Part shown: piece by piece, positions 21,848-32,150 of the stretch
Layout: the number at the start of each line of letters is the position of its first letter
How positions within the stretch are numbered: the first letter of the stretch is position 1
Source: Aquilaria yunnanensis
Lineage: Eukaryota; Streptophyta; Magnoliopsida; Malvales; Thymelaeaceae
Length of the DNA stretch: 64,000 nt
Assembly (NCBI GenBank): GCA_039654915.1
Contig: CM077598.1
Location: 75,792,041 to 75,856,040, forward strand
Direction: 5' to 3'
Notes under the pieces: generated by a model
Database searches by the model: none
The model's input: only the letters and a program-made list of their open reading frames with translations
Told to the model about the DNA's origin: nothing
Program-made: the position numbers and the translations under genes

Positions 21848-22134
21848 GGCCAAAGGTGGGTAACCGAAAAAACATCATAAGTACCCATTGGAGGCGAACC
21901 GTCGCCGTAACTGCCCGCTGCACCCGAAAAGGCGCGCCCTCTGTAAATGACGCGCCTCTCCTCCAGTGGCAAGAAGCCACGTGTCAACCGCTGCGCAGAA
22001 ATGGGGGACGTGCCTCCCCAAACGTGCCTGGAAAACCGGGACACGCCTCCTGATTGGGACACGTCGTTTGACATCCCTGAGAAATGGAGACGCGCCGCTC
22101 AGTCTGACACGCTTGGCCATCAGACCTGCAGAAG

Positions 22135-22330
22135 TAAAAAAGCAGGCCACCTCGAGGACACCAAGAGACAGGCTATGGCTGAACAGCCCATGACTTTTGG
22201 GCAAGAGGTGTATCTTCGGTACAGGCTTTGCCTCGGAGACACCAAAGAAAAGGCCAAGGCCGAACAGCCCAGACCCTCGGGCAAAAGGTGCGACCTCGGA
22301 ACAGGTTATGCTTCCCAACAAGACTCCCAA
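22135..22330. repeat. Degenerate tandem repeats upstream of the RT2 aGene promoter
   Basis: Two to three units with CTCGAGGACACCAA, GGCTGAACAGCCC and GGGCAAGAGGTGTATCTTCGG-like segments, equivalent to the repeats at 1746-2085 in RT1. Confidence 0.65.
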
Positions 22331-22380
22331 CGGCAACCTCGGAAAGAGATGCAAACCGAAGTCTTCACTTCGGCTTTCCA

Positions 22381-22392
22381 GAGGGGGGCATG
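22381..22392 (+). other. RT2 polypurine tract
   Basis: GAGGGGGGCATG ends one base before the TG of the 3' LTR. Confidence 0.8.
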
Positions 22393-23260
22393 TGATAGCC
22401 AAAGGCTGTCGCCTCAATCTGGCCGAATACCCTGCCACAACAACGGCCGGAAGAACTGGCGCTTCCCGGGAATAGGTGGAATCATGCACCTCGGGAGATA
22501 GCCTGAGAGCTCCGAGCCTCGGCACGCCAGTAAAACTTGAGGACTCCATTCGCCCCCCAAGGTTGTGAACAGCGCGCCTTCGGAAAAGTGGCACCAGAAC
22601 ATTGCTGCCCAAATACGATATCCCCGAAGGCGGAACACCCTGGAACTGGGAACCCCCGAACTGAGGGTAGGCTTCCCGAAGAGGCTCTGTCCGAACTAGA
22701 GGACGACCTCGCCCAGGGACCTCGGGAGTACGGCAGGCGCATTTAAGGAAGCATTTAAGGAAGCCTCTGACACGTCCCACCACAGACGTAAAAAGTCGCC
22801 CTGACGCGCAGACGCCATCAGAATCATATCATGGCCCGTCTCAGCACAAGGCTCGAGGCTATCTAGTTACCAACTATCTGTCCCCTACGCCCAGACGTTC
22901 AGGAGCATCCGACCGCACACGTGTCATGATCTGAACGGGCTAGGTATTCCTATATATACAGGAAATAAATACTTGACAGGAGGTTGGCAGGCCGGAGATA
23001 CAGCTCCCATACTCTGAGAAAAGACCAGGCGAGACTTTTCTGCCTTTCTCTTTGAGCTAGTGACTTTCTCCTTCTAGCGGCCACCACTGACTTGGGCGTC
23101 GGAGGCTCCCCCCCCGGAAAAACACTCCGGGGGCCTCCTAACCCTGTTTCCCAGTTTTCCAGGTACTCTCCTAGAGGCGATCCACCTTCCAGGCGTTCTT
23201 CCTCCTAGAAGTCTCCTCAACAGTCATCATGACTCACAACGATGAGGCCCTGGGCCATCA
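22393..23260 (+). repeat. RT2 3' LTR (868 bp)
   Basis: Near-identical to the 5' copy, with CACGTG at 22918-22923, TATA at 22951-22958 and the hairpin at 23111-23133. It is followed directly by the AGTTG target duplication and the continuation of the copia LTR. Confidence 0.97.
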
Positions 23261-23265
23261 AGTTG

Positions 23266-23447
23266 AGCCATTATTAAGCCCGAAATTAAAGCCTAATTGG
23301 ATTAGGGCTTTGAAACCCATTAGGCCTGGAAGTTGAGTCTCACTATAAATACAACTTTTAGTCAGAAATTCGCAGGTCTCCTTGCCGAAGCCTCCCAAAA
23401 GGACAGCCGCACTCTTCTCTTGCATTTCCTTGGAGGACACATGCTAG
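23266..23447 (+). repeat. Ty1/copia LTR fragment resumed after RT2
   Basis: Continues the LTR of 11723-12095, including its TATA box (CTATAAATACAAC, from about 23342). It is cut at 23447 by the RT3 LTR; GCTAG at 23443-23447 is the probable target site, but its partner copy is missing. Confidence 0.8.
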
Positions 23448-24202
23448 TGATGTTCGGGGACATCTTCACTGGAAGGCATGGTGACTTCCGGGAGGACTTC
23501 CTGTGAAGGAGAGCGTTTGGTGCTGGAGTTTCCCAGGGGAACGTGCCTGCAAAGCTCAGAGAAGGGGGTTAGGAGGTCCCCGGGGTGCTTTTCCGAGGAG
23601 GAGCCTCCGACGCCCAAGTCAGTTTCCTAAGAAGGTAAGGGGGAAGCACTAGAGTTTTTAGTGGGCTTGCCTGTGTTTTCTCAAGGGGGAGGAGTCCAAC
23701 ATTTTGCCAGGGTTTATTTCCTGGTATTTATAGGAATGTCCAGCCCGTTCAGATCGCGACACGTGTTCGGTCGGATGTTCTCTGAATTTCTGGGCGTAGG
23801 GGACAAGTTGCCGGTGGCAGGCTCCTTGAGTCTTGGACCGAGACAAGTCGTGACAAGACCTGGACGGCGTCGGCGTGTTAAATCGCCGTTAGAGGTGACA
23901 TGTAGCATCTGTGGGTGGCATGTCAGAGGCTCCTTAAATGCTCATACCATACTCCCGAGGTCCTTGGCCGAGGTCCTCCTCTGGTACGGACGATGCCCCT
24001 TCGGGAAATATGCCCGCAGTTCGGGGAGTTCCCTGATTCAGGATTCCGCCTTCGGGGAGATCCTCTTCGGCTTGCAATAGCTGATTCTCCATTTTCGAAG
24101 GCGGTCTGTTTAGTACCTCGGGGGGGGGGGGGTAATAGCCTCCTCGCTTTTCCTGACGCTCCAAGTTTGGGTCAGATAGAGGCGATAGTCCTTCGGCTAA
24201 CA
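23448..24202 (-). repeat. RT3 3' LTR (755 bp)
   Basis: Plus strand begins TGATGTTCGGGGACATC and ends CGGCTAACA. It shares with RT1 and RT2 the CACGTG box (23760-23765), TATA (23725-23732), the hairpin (23577-23599, with one G-T pair in the stem) and an ATG near the LTR end in the gag frame. A run of 12 or more G at about 24120 interrupts it. Confidence 0.85.
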
Positions 24203-24639
24203 CATGGCCCCCTTTGGAAAGCCGAAGTGGAGACTTCGGTTTGTAGTCTTTCCGAGGATACTCTTTGGGAGTTTTTAGGGAGTAAAGCCTGTGCCGAAGG
24301 TACACCTTTTGCCCGAAGATATGGGCTGTTCGGCCATGGCCTGTCGTTTGGTGTCTTCGAGGTTACTTACTTTTTTCCTTTTTCCTTTTGCAGGTCTGTG
24401 CAGCGTTGCGTCTCATGGCCAGGCGTGTCAGTCTGGAGCGGCACATCCCAGTTTTTTTGAGGGGTGTCAGAAGGCGCGTCCCCTATTTTGGAGCAGTGGC
24501 TGACACGTGGCACATTGTTATTTGAGGGGAGTCGTGTTGGTCACAGAGAGCGCGTCTTTTCGGGCGCAGAGAGCAGTTATGGCGACAGTTTGCCTTCAAA
24601 GGGTACTTATGACGCCGATTCGACTAGCTACTTTCAACC

Positions 24640-24647
24640 TATATATA
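24640..24647 (+). promoter_or_regulatory. TATA box of RT3 aGene
   Basis: TATATATA followed by GCCCATTCCATCATAAG, as in RT1; about 260 bp upstream of the aGene ATG at 24906. Confidence 0.72.
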
Positions 24648-24905
24648 GCCCATTCCATCATAAGTTCCCTTTTTGCTTTTGCTTCTGCTCTTTTCCCTGC
24701 TTGCCACTGCTTTTGCGCTTTCTCTTGCTTTTTGCGGCGGAGCTGTTTTAACAGAGTTTTTCCGGCAACCTTTCACGACGGCGACTTCAAACCTAGATTT
24801 TGGCAAGTCTTTTGGTGGGTTTTTGTTTTCCAGACTCTTCTGATTTTTAGAGTTTTTTCTGGAACTTGTTTTCTTGCATTTTTCCGAACCCATTTTTCTA
24901 CAAAT

Positions 24906-27303
24906 ATGCCTATTCCCGAGAGCTGGCAGCCTCTTTTATCTCATCCTTGCTGCACCACCCCCAAAAAACTAGCAAGGTGGAAGAAAAAGTTCTTTCTTCC
25001 TTCGTATGCCGTTACTGATGGCCTGGGGCCTCATCGTTTATAGTCATAGTGACTGGTGGAGAGACTTCTGGGAGGAAGAACGCCTGGAGGATTGATCGCC
25101 CAAGGGAGCGTGCCTGAAAGCTCAGAAACAAAGGGTTACGAGGCCCCCGGAGTGTTTTTCCGGGGGGGAGCCTCCGACGCCCAAGTCAGTGGTGGCTGAG
25201 AAAAGGCAGAGGAAATAGCACAAGGGGCTGGAGAGTCTTGCCTGGTGATTTTCTCAGAGTCTGGGAGTCAAACCTTTTGCCAACCAACCTCCTGCCAAGT
25301 ATTTATTTCCTGGTATTTATAGGAGTGCCTAGCCCGTTCAGATCGCAACACGTGTTCGGTCGGATGTTACCTGAGTTTCTGGGCGTAGGGGACAGATAGC
25401 TGGTAGCAGGTTGCCTTGAGCCTTGTGCTGAGATGGGCCATGATGTGATTTTGATGGCGTCAGCGTGCCAGAGCGCCTATTGAGGCGGCTTTATGACGTC
25501 TGTGAAAGGACGTGTTAGAGGCTTCCTTAAATGCTTCCTTAAATGCTCCTGTCGTACTCCCGAGGTCCCTGGGCGAGGTCGTCCTTTGGTACGGACAATG
25601 CCTCTTCGGGAAACACGCACCCAGTTCGGGGGTTCCCAGCTTCAGGGAGTTCCGCCTTCGGGGAGATCATGTTCGGCCCGCAATAGCTGGTGCCTCTTTT
25701 CTGAAGGCGATCTGTTTGCAACCTCGGGGGGCTAGTAGTATCCTCAAGTTTCCTGGCGTGCCGGGCTCGGAGCTCTTCGGCTATCTCCCGAGGTGTATGA
25801 TCTCATTTTCACTCGGGTATCGCCAATCTCTTCTGGCCATTCTTGTGGCAAGGAGTTCGGCCAGATAGAGGCGATAGCCTTTGGCTATCAGTTACGAGGT
25901 TGCCTCGTTCTGACCAGTTTTGTTTTTCAAACCGTAGTAACGAGGTTACCATTTTCCGAGCCCAACTGAAGGCCGGACTTTGGTACCCTCCTCCGAAGAT
26001 GATTTGCGAGTTCTGCCAATTTCATGGTATTGCCATAAATCAACTTCCCCCGAACTCGTACTGCTATTTTAACGCCTTCATCTGCATGTGTGGCATCTTC
26101 GGGATAGAACCCCACTTTATTATTTTTATGCAGTACTACAAGCTCTTTGTGGTCCCGAAGGGTGGTTTTACTTCATGCTACCTCGGGGATCTGGGAGCAA
26201 GAAATCTACGTTCACCTTCGCCACCAAGGACAGCTGGCGAGGGCGGCAACAAAAATTTTTCTTTCTGAAGATGGAGGAGGCCTGGTCGCATGTTCCGACC
26301 AAATGGGCTCAGGGAAAGCTGGAAATGGACGTCGTGGGTCCGAGGATACTGCTAACTTCGGAGTTGGCTCCTATCTTTATGGACTTCGACGGCCGTATCC
26401 GTGCTATCCCGGACTGGGGTCTCGAGGTCCCTTCGCGCTCTCTCTACGCCTTCCGAATCAATTGAAGGTTGATGACCGAAGAGGTTCTTCGGGAGTTAGG
26501 GGTAGTGAAGGAGCACAAGACGGACCTCAAGATGCCAGCTCCTTCTATCGCCGAGAAGGATTCCTGGTTGGTGCAGCTCCTTCGGGAGGAAGTTTCTTAT
26601 GAAACTTTTTATGAGAGTAAGTTAACTCTGACTCCCGTTGTTATAACTTTCATCTCGGACTTATGCTGATGCTTTCTTTCCTTCTTAGAGATGGGCGACG
26701 GCACTGCTGACTTCTACAAGTCCCTCTTCACCGGCCAAGTAGAGAAGGGCGAGCAGACGAAGAAGGCGGCTTCACGAAGGCATAAAACCACTGGTGCTGG
26801 ACCTTCGGCCAAACAGGCGAAGAAGGCTATTCTTCCTCCCCCTTTGGAGAGTATTGAGGAGGAAAGTGGGGAGGCCGAGGTCACTGCCATTCTGCCTTCC
26901 GAGGTTGCTGCCGACGTCCCTCCTTAGAGCCCCACTCCGTCGTAGGCTCTTTTGGATGCTGTGGTGGAGGCTCCTTCTGCCAAGGAGCGGCGTAAACGCA
27001 AGGGCAAGGATATCTCTACCGAGGAGGCCCCGGCTTCTGACGATGACGTCGTCGAGGTGCCGCCAGGTTTGCTTTTTCCGACTAAGTGTAATGCCTTTAT
27101 TTTCCGGAATTCTTTTTGTTCTCACCAGCTACTCGTTTTGGCATACAGAGGAGTCACTTACTCCAAGTTGGGCGGCCGAACATGCCCAGAAGCGAGCTCT
27201 CCGTGATGCCAAAGTCCCGAAAGGGAAAATCCCGAAGGAGCCTTTTTGGACGTTCACGGAGGACATGAATTTGTTCTCCGGAGACTGTCCTCAAATGGCT
27301 AAG
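24906..27303 (+). pseudogene. aGene copy in RT3, interrupted and truncated
   Basis: It begins with ATG and MPIPESWQPLLSHPCCTTP. Exon 1 is split by the solo LTR at 25016-25890 and resumes with CEFCQFHGIAINQLPPNSYC. A one-base deletion near 26166 shifts the frame before LPRGSGS. A TGA at about 26463 replaces the tryptophan of FPINW. Exon 2 starts at the MGDGTADFYKSLF block (26691) and has two stops near 26926-26946. Exon 3 (about 27147-27303) shows KIPKEPFWTFTEDMNLFSGD and then ends at a breakpoint. Exon 4 is missing. This is a dead copy, useful only for comparison. Confidence 0.82.
25016..25890 (-). mobile_element. Solo LTR (875 bp, RT2 type) inside RT3 aGene
   Basis: Plus strand begins TGATGGCCTGGGGCCTCATC and ends GATAGCCTTTGGCTATCA. 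It is flanked by GTTAC at 25011-25015 and 25891-25895. It carries CACGTG (25349-25354), TATA (25314-25321) and the hairpin (25144-25166). It is clearly related to the RT2 LTR but visibly diverged. Recombination between two LTRs has removed the internal region. Confidence 0.93.
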
Positions 27304-27468
27304 GGACATAGGTCTATCATCCTTGACATTAAATGTATCCCAAAGATAGGTTTGCCCATCCGAATGGCCTACTGTAGTCACCCTTGGTTAAGATTCCTAT
27401 CTAATAGGGTCTCAAATCCCTAAAGGGTTTTTATGGATAAATGACAAATACAATTAATGGATCTTTGA
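27304..27468. other. Unassigned segment
   Basis: 165 bp between the RT3 breakpoint and an LTR fragment. I see no coding frame, repeat or match to the other elements in this window. Confidence 0.4.
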
Positions 27469-27839
27469 CAAAAAGCCTCTGATCAGGACTACCTCTGGCC
27501 AGGACTACCTACAGTCGGCTGGATATTTCCCCTCTTTGATGATACGGACTAGATTTGGCTGAACACGTGTCCTCATCTACTCAGGCCAGGCACAATGGCC
27601 TTCTTCCTCAGTCCTCCTATAAATACTTCGGAGGCTCCCAGGTAATGCACATGGGACTCTCTCTTTCTACTCTTTGCTCCTAGCAACTTCTCTCCCATAT
27701 ACTGACTTGGGCGTTGGAGGCTCCTCCCCCAAAAACACACTCCGGGGAGCTCTTGACCCACGTTCTTCAAGGTCTTGTAGATACATTCTCACCATAAATC
27801 TCTCTCTCAAGCGCAACATGTCATACCACAAAGATGTCA
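27469..27839 (+). repeat. LTR end fragment of a Tat-type element related to RT4
   Basis: CACGTG at 27564-27569, TATAAATA at 27618-27625, ACTGACTTGGGCGTTGGAGG, and the hairpin at 27724-27749. It ends AAAGATGTCA, where the gag-frame ATG (ATGTCATACCAC) also lies. The left boundary is approximate. The right side joins a copia LTR directly. Confidence 0.72.
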
Positions 27840-27986
27840 TTAAGCATTAGTTATAATTATGTTTATTACATTACACAGAAGCAGAACAGTAAACATAATT
27901 ATTGGATTAATGCCTCAATAAAATATCATGCGTTAAAGTCCAAAATACAATCAAATCATGATTGGCTTTTGGGCACAACACTAACA
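27840..27986 (-). repeat. Ty1/copia 3' LTR, first part only
   Basis: On the minus strand the LTR begins TGTTAGTGTTGTGCCC at 27986 and matches 147 nt of the copia LTR at 52235-53648. The rest was displaced by the LTR fragment to its left. The purine tract GCGAGTGGGAGAT precedes it (27987-27999). Confidence 0.82.
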
Positions 27987-27999
27987 ATCTCCCACTCGC

Positions 28000-29867
28000 A
28001 TTAAAGCCAATCATCCATGTATTTAATACCGCTAGACATAGAATGGCTATCATGCTTACTGTATGTAAGGGGTTTTGTCAGTGGATTAGCAATGTTGCTC
28101 TCTGTCAAAGTCCTGCATATCTTCACATCACCCCTTTCGATGATCTCCCCAATGAGATAATAACATTGGGGTATGTGTTTGGATAGCTGGTGAGATTAAG
28201 CTTCCTTAGCCTGTATGATTGCTCCATTGTTGTCACAATAGAGCTTTATTGGGTCAGCAATGCTTGGAACCACTCCAAGTTTTGTGATGAACTTTTTGAT
28301 CCAAACTGCCTTCTTCACAACATCAAAGGCAGCTATGTACTCATATTCTATTGTAGAGTCGGCTACTGTTGTTGCTTTGAACTCTTCTAGCTCACAACAC
28401 CACTACCAATGTAAAATAGATAAAGTAGTTTGTGATATGGAATCATCCTTATCGGATTGGAAGCTAGCATTAGTGTAACCCCTTACAATGAGCTCATCTT
28501 TGCCTCTAAAGATCGAGAATGCATCCTTAGTCCTTCATAACTACTTAAGGATGTTCTTAACACTTGCCCAGTGACTCTCACCAGGGTTTGATTTGTACTT
28601 GCTCATCATGTTCAAGGCATACGAGATATCAGGATGAGTACATATCATGGCATACATGATAGATCCAATTACCGAGGCATACGGAATCTTACTCATGCAC
28701 TATCTCTCCAATGGTGTACTCAGACACTGAGATCTAGAGAGAGTTATACCATGTGACATGGGCAAGAATCCTTTCCCAAAGTCATGAATGCTAAACCCCT
28801 TTAGCAGCTTGTCAATGTAAGTACTTTGAGGTAGGCCAAGCAATTTTCTAGATCTATCTTTATAGATCCTGATGCCTAACACATAGGCTGCTTCACCCAA
28901 GTCCTTCATAGAGAAACATTTCTATAGCCAAGTCTTTATAGACTGTAGCTCAGGAATGTCATTCCCAAAGAGTAGTATTTCATCTACATACAACACCAAG
29001 AAAACAATAGTGCTCCCACTAACCTTTTTGTAGACACAAGGTTCATCTTCATTTTTGATAAAACCAAACTCTTTGATTGATTCATCAAAATGAAGATTCC
29101 AACTTCGAGAAGCTTGCTTTAGTCCATAAATGGACCTTTGCTACTTGCACACTTTATTGGCATTCTCAGGAATGACAAAACCCTCAGGCTATGTCATGTA
29201 CACATCCTCAAGTAGCTTTGCATTAAGGAAAACAGTTTTGACATCCATTTGCCATATCTTATAATCATAGTGTGCAGCAATAGCCTATAAAATTCAGATG
29301 GATTTAAGCATCGCAATTGTTGAAAAAGTTTCATCATAGTCAATACCATGAATTTGCTTGAAACCTATTGCAACGAATCATCCTTTAAAGGTAATCACAT
29401 AACCATCCATGTCAGTTTTCTTCTTGAAAACCCATTTGCACCCTATAGGTTTTATATCTTTAGGTAGATCAACCAAAGCCCACACTTGGTTTTTATACAT
29501 GGATTCCATATCGGACTTCATGGCCTCTAGCCACTTCTTAGAGTTAGGCCCCAACATTGTGGGCTCATCTTGATCGATGAGCATCACATCGCCAATGTGA
29601 GTCACAAGAAATCTATATCTCTCAGACTCACACCAAATCCTACCAAACCTACATGGGCTCTGTGCTATAGGAACAGACTCTTGAATCACAACATCTTGCG
29701 GTGTCTGTTCAGGTTCCATTTCAGGTTCAATGCCTCCTTGTTTTTCTTGAATTTCTTCAAGTTCTCCTTTCATCCCACTAGTTCTTTTATAGATAAACTC
29801 TTTCTCTAGAAAGACACCAGTTCAAGCAACAAACACTTTTTCCTCAGAAGTATTGTAGAAATAGTAA
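28000..29867 (-). pseudogene. Ty1/copia RT and RNase H fragment
   Basis: Minus-strand reading shows the RT start (KKWLEAMKSDMESMYKNQVW, then GCKWVFKKK). An altered active site, YVDEILLFGND instead of the usual YVDD, follows at about 28980-29000, then MKDLGEAAYVLGIRI and an RNase H tail with EYIAAFDVVKKAVWIKKF. Many stops and frame changes interrupt it. Its integrase side is cut at 29867 by RT4, at the same protein region where the copy at 1-717 begins. No matching remainder is found after RT4. Confidence 0.85.
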
Positions 29868-30590
29868 TGATAGCCGAAGGGCTATGGCCCTCAAGATCTC
29901 TTGATCGGCTGTAAGGAAACCACCTTTAGTGTTAGCTTAGCCCAGACCTCGGGGCACCCTCAACATCACCCTCGAAAAGGTAACATGACCAACTTTTGAA
30001 AAAGGTTTCTTTCATGACCCTCATATTTACGAACCTACAGACCTCAAAAAAGTAGATCCACCATCCTCGATAGAGGAAAAGGTCTTCCAAAGATGACCTA
30101 CTCTTCCGAAGGGCCTTCCCCAATAGCCCTTAGAGAAAGTTTCTGTCTGAAGTCCTGAAGGAATCTCACGGAGACACGATAAAATCGGTTAAGGAGCCTC
30201 TAACATAGAGACCTCGCACATGCTCCTGTCCTCTGGCCAGAAAGGCCTATGGCCAGTTGGAGACGCCTACCTCTGAAGGTATGGTTCAGATCTAACCGAA
30301 CATGTGTCATGATCTGAACGACCTGTGTCAAATGGCCTCATCCTTCCACCCTCCTATAAATACCTTGGATGGACCTTGGTAAGGATGAGGAGACTTTTCT
30401 TTATTCACTATTCTCTGCTCTTTACAACTACTCACACAAATACTGACTTGGGCGTTGGAGGCTCCTCTCCCCGAAAACACATTCTCGGGAGTGTCTAACC
30501 ATTGTTCTTCAAAATCTTGCAGACACCTCCACACTGCAAGTCTTTTCTTCAGGCCAGCTTGTCATACAACAAGGATGCCGAAAGGCATCA
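29868..30590 (+). repeat. RT4 5' LTR (723 bp)
   Basis: Begins TGATAGCCGAAGGGCTATGG and ends GCCGAAAGGCATCA. CATGTG stands at the usual CACGTG position, with TATAAATA at about 30354-30361 and the hairpin at 30467-30491. Primer site TGGTGCCGTCTGTGGGAA follows at 30593-30610. The gag-frame start appears as TTG TCA TAC instead of ATG TCA TAC, so the start codon is probably mutated. Confidence 0.85.
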
Positions 30591-32150
30591 TTTGGTGCCG
30601 TCTGTGGGAACGCATTCACAAGTCGCCATTGTTGAGACCCAACGTTCTAAGGACAAAGGAATCCTGAAGTCCCAATCCATGCTAGAAACTCAGATGGCAA
30701 GTAAACAACCTTCAGTAGAGACTTCATTGCCTGAGGACGAACATCCTCTGATGGTCATGATGAGCTTTCTACAAGACTTTTAGCATTCTATTGTAGCTGA
30801 AATGACTCAACAGCTAAACCAAAGGTGGTCACAACAACCTCCTAGGGGAAGAGCATTTTCTCCTAGAACCCGCCAAGAGAAAAGCCCAAGGTTACCTCAC
30901 TGGAGCTCTTGAAGCGGAGCTTCTAATGATGAGTCTTCAACGGAGAATGTAGCCTCCAGAGGACATTTTGCTAGAGAAATGGTGTCAAAGAACCTAGGAC
31001 TTCCCATCGGTGAAGTCCATCCTCGTACGAGAAGTCTTAATCTCCACGCCGACGAAGTTACTCCCCAAAAAGAAGACGTTGCTCGACGCTGCTGACAACT
31101 ACCAGGCAACGGGGAGAAGACAGTACTACCACCCTTATGGAAAAGATCCTATAGAGGTTGGAGAAGGTGGAAAAATAGATTTCTCGAAAACCTGTCTGGT
31201 CAAGGTTGTTAGAGACCTTCACCAGAGAAGAGTCGCATTTCATCCGTGCAGTAGTAGAAGCACCTATGCCAAGTGACTTCCAAGTGCCGCACCTGGAAAT
31301 GTATCATGGGCGTAGTGAACCCCAAGCTCATCTGATGAAATATAGGCACAACATGGTGTTACACAACGCTTACGACACCACCCTCTACAAGTGCTTCGAA
31401 GTCACCCTTTTAGGGTCGGCAACTTCGTGGTATAACTCCTTGGCTCCCGGAACCATCATGGGCTTCCAGGAGTTATCCACCACATTCACCAGTAATTCAT
31501 CGGAAGTAGACTGACAGTGAAGATGCTTGTCCAAATGTTTGACATAGCCCAAAAGAATGGGGAGACCATTTGGGACTACATTGAAAGGTTCAACCAAGAA
31601 GCCCTGAGTGTGCCCGACTTCTGCCCCAAAATCTGCATCCTCACCATGATCAGAGGACTTTGGTGAGATTCACAATTCTTCTACGAGTTCTCCAAGGATC
31701 CCCCAGGCACCTTCGTAGAATTTTACCAAAAGGTGGAACAGCACATGATGGCCGAAGTGCTTAGGATAGGAGGGCTGAAATCTGATCACAATCACTCCGA
31801 GGGTTAGAGTCACCAACCTCAGTACCCAACTGAGGGCAGGGACCTCAAAAATGAAGGGGGAAGAAATCGATGTCGTTCACTCCCTTGAACACCACAAGGA
31901 CAAACATATTGATGGTCTTGGAGAGACAAGGAACTTCAATTCAGAGACTGAAGGCCATGACCTCAGACAACAAAAAGAACATGAAAAAGTTCTACTAGTT
32001 CCACCGAGACCACGGGCATGACACTGAGGACTGCTTCTAGCTGGAAAAGTACATTAAATATTTAATCAAGTAGGGGCAACTTCATCACTACGTGCAGATG
32101 CCGTCCCCCAAAGGAAGAAAGGAATAAGAGAGGAAAAAAGAAGATGAGGA
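30591..32150 (+). pseudogene. RT4 gag remnant
   Basis: The gag frame can be traced through VAIVETQRSKDKGI, MVMMSFLQDF, MPSDFQVPHLEMYHGRSEP, TSWYNSLAPGTIMGFQELST and the zinc knuckle region near 32000. It has numerous stops and frameshifts, including TAG and TGA codons in the knuckle. It cannot be translated as one protein. Confidence 0.82.

Larger units (their letters stand above)
12096..23260 (+). mobile_element. RT2: young, nearly complete Tat-type Ty3/gypsy retrotransposon
   Basis: Two 868 bp LTRs bound an internal region of 9429 bp, flanked by target duplications AGTTG at 12091-12095 and 23261-23265. I see only about three LTR differences (about 0.35 percent), which suggests an age of order 0.1-0.2 million years at 1.3e-8 per site per year. 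Order: 5' LTR, primer site, gag-protease, RT, two RNase H domains, integrase, hairpin repeats, aGene on the minus strand, purine tract, 3' LTR. Only two single-base frameshifts separate it from a continuous gag-pol. It inserted into a copia LTR. Confidence 0.97.
23448..27303 (-). mobile_element. RT3: truncated Tat-type retrotransposon (3' LTR and aGene only)
   Basis: The left part is a 755 bp LTR in minus orientation. The internal purine tract and a plus-strand aGene with its TATA box follow. The element stops abruptly at 27303 inside aGene exon 3; pol, gag and the other LTR are absent. A solo LTR of the RT2 type sits inside aGene exon 1. Confidence 0.85.

Noticed and set aside
24118..24132. 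G run as a regulatory quadruplex site
   Set aside because: A simple homopolymer in a decayed LTR; the other LTRs lack it. The C run at 35863 is similar.
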